Assembly (NCBI GenBank): GCA_910584035.1
Contig: CAJTZR010000013.1
Location: 1 to 27,145 of the forward strand
Direction: 5' to 3'
DNA length: 27,145 bases
DNA from: an uncultured Christensenella sp.
GTDB taxonomy: Bacteria > Bacillota > Clostridia > Christensenellales > UBA3700
Shown piece by piece: positions 22,215 to 27,145 of the stretch. How positions within the stretch are numbered: the stretch's first letter is position 1; each line of letters starts with the position of its first letter. The notes beneath the pieces were generated by a model. It saw only the letters and a list, made by a program, of their open reading frames with translations, was not told where the DNA came from and made no database searches. The position numbers and the translations under genes were made by a program.

Positions 22215-23048
22215 TTATTGCAACACGCTTTTTAGCATAATTTTGTGGTCATAATTTTCCATTATTTCTCTTAATTTATCCTCGTCTATAACTGCACTTT
22301 CCATACCATTATCATCTACTACTATAAAGGTTGTCAAATAGTCTCTGTTTAAGTACCTAAATAACTCAAAAATTTTAGCTCTGTTACTTATGTAAACATC
22401 ACGTGCAATCACACCTCTTTTATAATTTTTCACAAACGATAACCTACCTGCAATATGGCTATATTCTTCCTTTTGCCCGCCGAAAATCGACCCTATTAGC
22501 AAAAACACACCAATATTTATTAGTGAAACATTTTTTGTAACAATAAAACTTACTATGCCAAAAACTATCATTAAACTGCTTAAAACAATGCCTATAATTT
22601 TTAAAATTTTTAGTGCTTTTATTTTGTCTTTACAAAGGCTTAAAACCACTCTTGAACCATCAAGCGGAAAGCAAGGCAAAAGATTAAAAAGCATTAGCGT
22701 AATATTGCTATTAAAAAAATCTTGACTATAGGAATATGTTACTGGAAACAGCCACCAAATAGCAATAGTCAGCACTGCAAAAATACCATTACTTAATGGT
22801 CCTGCCAGTGCTATTACTATTCCCTCTTTGCGGTTAAATTTTTCACCACCATAAATCATTGCACCATAAGGCATTAAGGTAATTCTAGCCATTTGATAGC
22901 CATACTTTTTGCCAGCTATACTATGAGCAACTTCGTGGAGAATAACCGTTACAAAACAACTGAAAAATACCCAAGCCTTGCCTATAATTATGTAGTACAA
23001 GCATAACATAAAGTACAAAGGATGGATAGTTATTTTGTATTTTGTCAA
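22215..23048 (-). CDS. SpoIVFB-like site-2 (M50) metalloprotease
   Basis: Integral-membrane zinc protease. In sporulating Firmicutes SpoIVFB cleaves pro-sigma-K in the mother cell. 277 residues. Start TKYKITIHPLYFMLCLYYIIIG resembles SpoIVFB N-termini and supports the TTG at 23048, although the ribosome binding site is weak. Zinc motif HEVAH at residues 38-42 within a TM helix; second motif NLLPCFPLDG (Asn122 to Asp130) carries the third zinc ligand. Several TM helices lie between and after these. The C-terminal 80 residues (IARDVYISNRAKIFELFRYL) resemble a CBS-type regulatory domain, as in SpoIVFB. It is last in the minD-minE operon, four bases after a small TM protein. Whether it acts in sporulation here is inferred from the family. 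Confidence 0.87.
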   Translation of the reverse strand: MTKYKITIHPLYFMLCLYYIIIGKAWVFFSCFVTVILHEVAHSIAGKKYGYQMARITLMPYGAMIYGGEKFNRKEGIVIALAGPLSNGIFAVLTIAIWWLFPVTYSYSQDFFNSNITLMLFNLLPCFPLDGSRVVLSLCKDKIKALKILKIIGIVLSSLMIVFGIVSFIVTKNVSLINIGVFLLIGSIFGGQKEEYSHIAGRLSFVKNYKRGVIARDVYISNRAKIFELFRYLNRDYLTTFIVVDDNGMESAVIDEDKLREIMENYDHKIMLKSVLQ

Positions 23049-23051
23049 GTT

Positions 23052-23300
23052 TTATTTACCAAATATAGATAAAAAAGTTTGTGCCAAAGTACCACTGCTT
23101 GCAAGTGTAATAATGCTAGAAATCAACATAATAACAGCAAACGCAGCACCAAAAATAGCTGTAGTATAGGCAATATCAAAAGCTTTCTTTTTATTTAGAT
23201 TAAAGCCTTTAAACTTTTTATACTTTTTGCCAAGTTCTACAGAGATATTGTCATTAGGATAGTTGTTACATTCTACCTTTTCGTAATCGTCATATTTCAT
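23052..23300 (-). CDS. Small single-TM protein in the SpoIVFA position
   Basis: 82 residues from the ATG at 23300. A GTG at 23306 has slightly better spacing to the AAGGGAG upstream and is an alternative; longer versions of the frame start in non-conserved sequence. The N-terminal 40 residues are hydrophilic (acidic first, then Lys-rich GKKYKKFKGFNLNKKK). One TM helix spans about 44-68, followed by a short tail. I recognise no family. It lies between minE and the SpoIVFB-like protease, the place usually held by spoIVFA, but it has no M23 (LytM) domain. It could be a reduced regulator of the protease or an unrelated membrane protein. Coding is supported by the tight spacing on both sides. Confidence 0.65.
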   Translation of the reverse strand: MKYDDYEKVECNNYPNDNISVELGKKYKKFKGFNLNKKKAFDIAYTTAIFGAAFAVIMLISSIITLASSGTLAQTFLSIFGK

Positions 23301-23393
23301 ACTCACCCACTCTCCCTTTAGTTTACTAAGATAACATATGCAAGTATAAATAGTAATATACCAACTAACCAAAATATTTAGCAAATAATTTTT

Positions 23394-23636
23394 TCAAGTA
23401 TTTTGAGGTGCTTTATAGCTTTCTGCCTCACCCTCAAAAACAAAGCTAATTTTGCCATCATTATTAGTGCAAATTTTCAAATCGCAGCATTTTATTTGCA
23501 GATATTTTGACATAGCACGTAACAAATCATTCTTTAAGCAATCCTCTATCATTTGAGGCATATGCAGTTTATCGTTTTTCAAAATTTTGGATAATCTAGA
23601 AAAACTATCTGAGCTATACTCTTTCGCATTATACAT
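23394..23636 (-). CDS. minE: Cell division topological specificity factor MinE
   Basis: Stimulates the MinD ATPase and makes the Min system oscillate, restricting division to mid-cell. At 80 residues it is slightly short. The C-terminal dimerisation part DKLHMPQMIEDCLKNDLL-RAMSKYLQI and the following beta strands (LKICTNNDGKISFVFEGE) match the MinE pattern. The N-terminal MinD-contact helix (SFSRLSKILKNDK) is recognisable but divergent. The ATG has GAGAGG upstream, and the gene starts 26 bases after minD. Identification rests on the pattern and the adjacent minD. Confidence 0.85.
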   Translation of the reverse strand: MYNAKEYSSDSFSRLSKILKNDKLHMPQMIEDCLKNDLLRAMSKYLQIKCCDLKICTNNDGKISFVFEGEAESYKAPQNT

Positions 23637-23662
23637 AATAACCTCTCAAAATTATTAATACC

Positions 23663-24454
23663 TCAAGCTCTTTTTAATATCATTTTAAGTTTTCCAACCA
23701 TACCACGATATTGTGCAGTAGGGTCGTATAACCTACGTCTGCCAGTAATGTAATTATCTGCTACACACTCAAAGGAACGCATTGCAGTACATTCAGCCTT
23801 ACCTATTTTACCTAGTTCAGTAAAAATATGAATTTTGTCATCATCTGGGATAACTCCAATAGGTGAAACATTTAACAATTTTGCAATTTCTGTAACGGAC
23901 ATCATTTCACCATTAAGCACCATATCACCACGTATACGATTTACAATCAAATTGACAGCACTTAGTTTATAGTTATGCAAAATGCTAATTACCTTATCTG
24001 CATCACGCAATGAGGAAACATTTGGTGTTGCAATAACCAAAGCTTCGCTACTTGGAGCAACCGCTCTATGAAAGCCTTTGTCAATACCAGCGGGACTATC
24101 AATAAAAATAAAATCAAAGCCATCGCTTAGTTTATTTATTAAGGTTCTAAAATCTTTCATACTTATATCATCGCTATTGTATGCACTTTGAGAGGGCAAA
24201 ACATACATATTAGGTATTTCTGGTGAGGATACCAAAGCTTGTTTTATTCTGCACCGACCATTAATAACATCTGACATATCATAAACGACCTTGTCGTCTA
24301 TACCAATAAGCACATCCAAATTATTCAAACCAATATCTGCATCAATCAATAATACCCTTTTACCACGATAAGCAAGCATAGCACCTATACTTGCAGTACA
24401 CGTTGTTTTACCTACACCGCCTTTACCCGATGTAACTACAATTATTCTAGCCAT
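23663..24454 (-). CDS. minD: Septum site-determining ATPase MinD
   Basis: Membrane-bound ATPase of the Min system. 263 residues, normal length. Deviant Walker A SGKGGVGKTT, switch regions LIDADIGLNNLD and FIFIDSPAGID, and the C-terminal amphipathic membrane-targeting helix (GMVGKLKMILKRA). The ATG at 24454 has AGAGGT at five bases; the GTG two codons earlier lies inside that ribosome binding site and is rejected. First gene of minD-minE-(TM protein)-M50 protease. No minC is found upstream, where 24455-24978 is non-coding. Alternative names such as septum-site protein or ParA-family ATPase describe the same family; the adjacent minE makes MinD firm. Confidence 0.95.
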   Translation of the reverse strand: MARIIVVTSGKGGVGKTTCTASIGAMLAYRGKRVLLIDADIGLNNLDVLIGIDDKVVYDMSDVINGRCRIKQALVSSPEIPNMYVLPSQSAYNSDDISMKDFRTLINKLSDGFDFIFIDSPAGIDKGFHRAVAPSSEALVIATPNVSSLRDADKVISILHNYKLSAVNLIVNRIRGDMVLNGEMMSVTEIAKLLNVSPIGVIPDDDKIHIFTELGKIGKAECTAMRSFECVADNYITGRRRLYDPTAQYRGMVGKLKMILKRA

Positions 24455-24493
24455 ATTCACCTCTTAACAAGTCTTTAAATATATTACCTATTT

Positions 24494-24499
24494 ATTATA
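24494..24499 (-). promoter_or_regulatory. Candidate -10 box of the minD operon
   Basis: Perfect TATAAT on the minus strand 40 bases before the minD ATG. No good -35 box is present at 16-18 bases (the closest match, TTTACT, is 20 bases away), so it is a weak promoter or another sigma factor is used. Confidence 0.35.
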
Positions 24500-24723
24500 C
24501 AATATAATAAAATGCTTAGAGTAAATTTTTTTGTCTAAAATATTCCATATGCCAAGAAAAATGTCATTTTTCAAAGTTTAGTGTAAAAATATATGATCTT
24601 GATTATACAAAACCTAATATTTATATTTAAAACTATTCATAACTAAAAAGCTTCTTTTAAAATATTAAGAAAATTTAAATATTTATTACTATTACAATTT
24701 GTCAACAAACAAATCAACCCCGT

Positions 24724-24762
24724 AAAACAAAAGGAATGACTCCAGTATTCTGAAATCATTCC
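24724..24762 (-). terminator. Rho-independent terminator of the maf-mreB operon
   Basis: Minus-strand GGAATGA pairs with TCATTCC around an inner CAG/CTG stem and 4-base loop. TTTTGTTTT follows. It is about 217 bases after the mreB-like stop. Confidence 0.75.
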
Positions 24763-24842
24763 AATTTATAGATTTTTTAATTTTACTATGTTTTGTTTTT
24801 CAGCAAAAAGAGTAAACTATGTGTCGTTAATTTTGCAAAAAA

Positions 24843-24864
24843 ATCTAAATTAAACAAAAGCTAA
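24843..24864 (-). repeat. Dispersed 3'-tail motif, copy 2
   Basis: Minus-strand TTAGCTTTTGTTTAA then TTTAGAT. It matches 4293-4315 with one base difference in length. It lies between the mreB stop and its terminator. Confidence 0.5.
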
Positions 24865-24978
24865 TGTTTTAACTTGATTAATAAACAACTAAAAACTTAA
24901 AATTTTAATAAAACGTAATTTACAACTACTTTGCTTTCAAATCATATAGAAATTAGTAACTTTAAGTTTAAAATTTTC

Positions 24979-25962
24979 TTATTTTTCGTGAGAGATATTT
25001 AACATTCTTGCAAGTTTTCCAGTATCATAAAAGAATTTACTACCGCCTTGAGCTACAACGAACTCAGGCTCGTCCATAATCTTAACATCTACAAACAAAT
25101 GCTCTTTCAAATAGTTTGCAAGACCTGGCAACTTACTTGCACCACCAGCAAGATAAATACCATTTTGCTCAACTATATATTGATAAGATTTTGGAATCAT
25201 TACCATAATAGATGCAGCAACCTCAATAATTTTATCAATCACACTTTGTACAAGTGGTTTTAATTCAGTAGCTGTTAGCTTAACTTCGTTTGGAGTATTG
25301 AAAGTAACTTTGTCACCTTTTACCACAATTTTTGAAAGATTATTACTTTCAAGTGATGCAAGGCTAAGCTTTATATCCTCACAATAAAGTTGATTAACCA
25401 CCAATCTATATTTATCACCTACGTAATCAAAGATTGCTTCGTCAATGTCTTTACCGCCCACATCTATTGAACAGCCGTGTACAATGCCGTCATCACTTAC
25501 AAGTGCAATTTCCGTATTATGAGCACCCATATTTATCAAAAACATTGCCTTATCATTATTTATAGTTTTTACAGATAATGGTGACTCAACAATTACAACC
25601 TCTTTAACACCTGCTTTGTAAAAAGATTCCTCAATTACACGTTTTTCAATATTTGTAAGTCCGCAAGAAACATTTACAATTACACTTGTATAATTTCTTA
25701 AAAACTTACGTGGTGCTAACCTATTGATAAAAGTTTTTATCATATATACAAACGCTTCCACGTTGCAAATACTACCATTTTTAATAGGCTCTATATTTTG
25801 CATACTTTTAACAGCCTCATTGCCACAAGCAACATAAACATACTTGCTATTTACATTAGCAGTCGCAACAACGCTAGGCTCGTTAAGAATAACTTGAGAG
25901 TCCTTATTTGCAATAACAATATTTTTACTACCAATATCCACACTTAAACAAATTTTATCCAT
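24979..25962 (-). CDS. mreB: Divergent MreB-family actin-like protein
   Basis: Bacterial actin homologue; normal MreB organises elongasome wall synthesis along the inner membrane. 327 residues (slightly short). N-terminal phosphate-1 motif DIGSKNIVIA, LNEPSVVAT, ACGNEA and C-terminal AGGASKLPGL match MreB. But the phosphate-2 loop reads LINMGAHNTEIA (142-153) where MreB has an Asp-Ile-Gly-Gly-Gly-Thr core. IEEPMAAA is replaced by VESPLSVK (125-132). ATP binding or hydrolysis may therefore be altered. The ATG has AAGGAG and overlaps the maf stop by 8 bases. mreC and mreD do not follow; a terminator does. It could be an accessory MreB paralogue with the main copy elsewhere, or the only one. Confidence 0.82.
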   Translation of the reverse strand: MDKICLSVDIGSKNIVIANKDSQVILNEPSVVATANVNSKYVYVACGNEAVKSMQNIEPIKNGSICNVEAFVYMIKTFINRLAPRKFLRNYTSVIVNVSCGLTNIEKRVIEESFYKAGVKEVVIVESPLSVKTINNDKAMFLINMGAHNTEIALVSDDGIVHGCSIDVGGKDIDEAIFDYVGDKYRLVVNQLYCEDIKLSLASLESNNLSKIVVKGDKVTFNTPNEVKLTATELKPLVQSVIDKIIEVAASIMVMIPKSYQYIVEQNGIYLAGGASKLPGLANYLKEHLFVDVKIMDEPEFVVAQGGSKFFYDTGKLARMLNISHEK

Positions 25963-26527
25963 TTGCTAAAAGCTCCTTACATACATTCAAAATTTTATCC
26001 ACAGGTAAACCTATAATTGTATTAATATCCCCAACAAAGCTATCCACAACCACTCCGTCTTGAATACCATAGCTACCAGCCTTATCCATAGGCGAACCAG
26101 TAGCAATATAATCGTTTATAACCTTATCACTCAATTTTTTAAACAAAATATCGCATTTGTCATAACCACTAACTATCTTACCTTTATACGCAACAGCAAA
26201 ACCACTATACACATAATGATATTTACCCGATAATTCCGCAAGCATTGCATACGCATCTGCCTTATCCTTTGGCTTGCCATATAGTATACCATTGTACCAC
26301 ACAATTGTATCACCACTAATTACTATATCATTGGGAAACTTTTGTGGTAAATCTGCAAGCTTAGCTTTTGCAAGTTCCTCAACTATTTTGCTTGGCTCGG
26401 TTTGTGTAAACTTTTCCTCCACATTACAAGTAACGACCTCTGTTACACTAAAATGTGGACTTAATAAATCATATCGTCTTGGGGATTTTGAGGCTAAAAT
26501 TAATCTTTTATTTATCTTCATAATCAT
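25955..26527 (-). CDS. maf: Maf family nucleoside triphosphate pyrophosphatase
   Basis: Hydrolyses non-canonical or excess nucleoside triphosphates (dTTP/UTP type by general resemblance) to the monophosphate. 190 residues, normal length. Family motifs: LILASKSPRR at the N-terminus, VISGDTIVW with the catalytic Asp, YGKPKDKADA and the C-terminal GSYGIQDGVVVDSFVGDINTIIGLP. An ATG at 26521 (start MKINKRL) is equally possible. It overlaps the upstream small membrane protein by 20 bases and has no close ribosome binding site, suggesting coupled translation. Position before mreB is the usual clostridial order. Confidence 0.94.
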   Translation of the reverse strand: MIMKINKRLILASKSPRRYDLLSPHFSVTEVVTCNVEEKFTQTEPSKIVEELAKAKLADLPQKFPNDIVISGDTIVWYNGILYGKPKDKADAYAMLAELSGKYHYVYSGFAVAYKGKIVSGYDKCDILFKKLSDKVINDYIATGSPMDKAGSYGIQDGVVVDSFVGDINTIIGLPVDKILNVCKELLANG

Positions 26528-26720
26528 TTAAAGTTTGATTTGTGTTTTCCTCTTTTATTTGATTATTCTTCTTTTTAGCAAGCAAGGCATAGTAAACAAT
26601 AACACCAATTAAACAAGGCGTTAATACACACACCAAAACTATAAATGGAATGTTCACTTTACTACCACTTGCAAGCAGTGTAAGAACAATGCTATAAAGA
26701 TTACTAAAAATACTTGCCAT
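26508..26720 (-). CDS. Small two-helix membrane protein, unknown function
   Basis: 70 residues from the ATG at 26720, which has GAGGG upstream; a TTG nine codons earlier lacks a binding site. First hydrophobic helix at about residues 3-18, second at about 25-48 (FIVLVCVLTPCLIGVIVYYA). Then a charged cytoplasmic tail KKKNNQIKEENTNQ. I recognise no family. It is the first gene of an operon with maf and mreB, with promoter 26759-26787, and overlaps maf by 20 bases. Coding is supported by promoter, binding site and coupling. Confidence 0.62.
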   Translation of the reverse strand: MASIFSNLYSIVLTLLASGSKVNIPFIVLVCVLTPCLIGVIVYYALLAKKKNNQIKEENTNQTLNDYEDK

Positions 26721-26758
26721 AAAGCCCTCAATACACAAATTTAACAATTTACTTAATT

Positions 26759-26787
26759 ATTTTATCATATTATTTAGCAAAAATCAA
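26759..26787 (-). promoter_or_regulatory. Sigma-A promoter of the small membrane protein-maf-mreB operon
   Basis: Minus-strand TTGATT (26787-26782) and TAAAAT (26764-26759) are separated by 17 bases. The leader is about 30 bases. Confidence 0.7.
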
Positions 26788-26825
26788 TTACCCATACTAA
26801 ATTTGCCTATTTTTTTATACCTTAC

Positions 26826-27145
26826 TTAATTTTCTTGAATTTTGCCGTCAACAATATGCACAATTCTACCCATTTTATCTGCAACTTTTTGGTCGTGAGT
26901 TACAATGATAATTGTCTTGCCTTGAGAATTTAAGTTTGCAAAAATATCCATTAGCTCGTTTGCAGTTGTGCTATCCAAAGCACTTGTAGGCTCGTCTGCA
27001 AGTATAATATCTGGGTCATTCACCAATGCCCTTGCAATGGCAACCCTTTGTTTTTGTCCGCCAGATAGTTCCCTAACTTTAGTGTTTTTCAAATTTGTTA
27101 ACTTAAGTCTATGCAAAATTGTATCTATTCTATCATTTTGCTCCT
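26826..27145 (-). CDS. ABC transporter ATP-binding protein, 3' part (start beyond window)
   Basis: The frame is open to the right edge, so only the last 106 codons are seen. Visible: the signature LSGGQKQR, Walker B DIILADEPTSALD, the H-loop IIIVTHD and a C-terminus ending VDGKIQEN. This is the MacB/LolD-type ATPase pattern, close to the one at the left edge but without its long tail. The Walker A and start codon lie outside. A TTG within the frame at 27116 would start mid-domain and is not a real start. Permease partners are not in the window. Confidence 0.9.
   Translation of the reverse strand, partial: EQNDRIDTILHRLKLTNLKNTKVRELSGGQKQRVAIARALVNDPDIILADEPTSALDSTTANELMDIFANLNSQGKTIIIVTHDQKVADKMGRIVHIVDGKIQEN

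Larger units (their letters stand above)
24500..24978. other. Gene-free AT-rich region between mreB and minD
   Basis: No reading frame of note, although minC (and mreC/mreD) would normally lie here. It contains the terminator of the mreB operon and one copy of the dispersed 3'-tail motif, both listed separately. Confidence 0.6.

Noticed and set aside
1..27145. Alternative genetic code (TGA read as Trp)
   Set aside because: TGA ends guaB, rng and the DUF2344 protein at the expected family lengths, and Trp is encoded by TGG throughout.
1..27145. Insertion sequence, prophage or defence island
   Set aside because: I found no transposase, integrase, phage structural gene, restriction or CRISPR-Cas gene, and no tRNA attachment site.

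Overview
The window is AT-rich (roughly one third G+C by eye) bacterial chromosome from a low-GC Firmicute, most likely an uncultured, gut-type member of the Clostridia. The evidence is the gene order B12-type radical SAM protein / DUF2344 protein / RNase G / L21 / Prp / L27, an N-terminally extended L27 next to its processing protease, a SpoIVFB-like protease beside minD-minE, AGGAG-type ribosome binding sites, and near-consensus sigma-A promoters with 17-base spacers. TGA is used as a normal stop (for example at the ends of guaB and rng), so the standard bacterial code applies.

Layout, left to right. Positions 1-3882 hold a minus-strand operon with its own promoter: two FtsX/MacB-type permeases, then an ABC ATPase that runs off the left edge. 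Positions 4231-5993 hold guaB (IMP dehydrogenase) with a promoter, a repeat-bearing 3' tail and a terminator. Positions 6124-12161 are a carbohydrate region: a plus-strand GH3 beta-glucosidase with a long coiled-coil tail, a small minus-strand YtxC-like protein, and a plus-strand GH36 alpha-galactosidase followed by a decayed short-repeat array. Positions 12432-13522 hold rplU-prp-rpmA with a promoter, a probable L21 leader and a terminator. Positions 13801-17749 hold rng, the DUF2344 protein and the radical SAM protein in overlapping order. Positions 17849-18869 hold a ROK glucokinase. Positions 19144-21903 hold a plus-strand BspA-like leucine-rich-repeat lipoprotein, behind a pair of palindromes. 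Positions 22215-24454 hold minD, minE, a small one-TM protein and a SpoIVFB-like M50 protease. Positions 24724-26787 hold a small membrane protein, maf and a divergent mreB, with promoter and terminator. Positions 26826-27145 are the 3' part of a second ABC ATPase.

How it fits together. The core is the clostridial maf-mreB-min-spoIVF-(radical SAM)-rng-rplU-rpmA neighbourhood (cell shape, division-site placement, sporulation, ribosome and RNA maturation), here rearranged: no minC, mreC, mreD or full SpoIVFA gene is seen, and a glucokinase and a surface lipoprotein sit in the middle. The two glycosidases lack signal peptides and probably release glucose and galactose inside the cell; the ROK kinase would phosphorylate the glucose.

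I did not find a clearly new defence or mobile system. The best leads are the MreB with a degenerate phosphate-2 motif, the small TM protein in the SpoIVFA position, the GH3 coiled-coil tail, the repeat element in guaB and mreB 3' tails, and the palindrome pair upstream of the lipoprotein.
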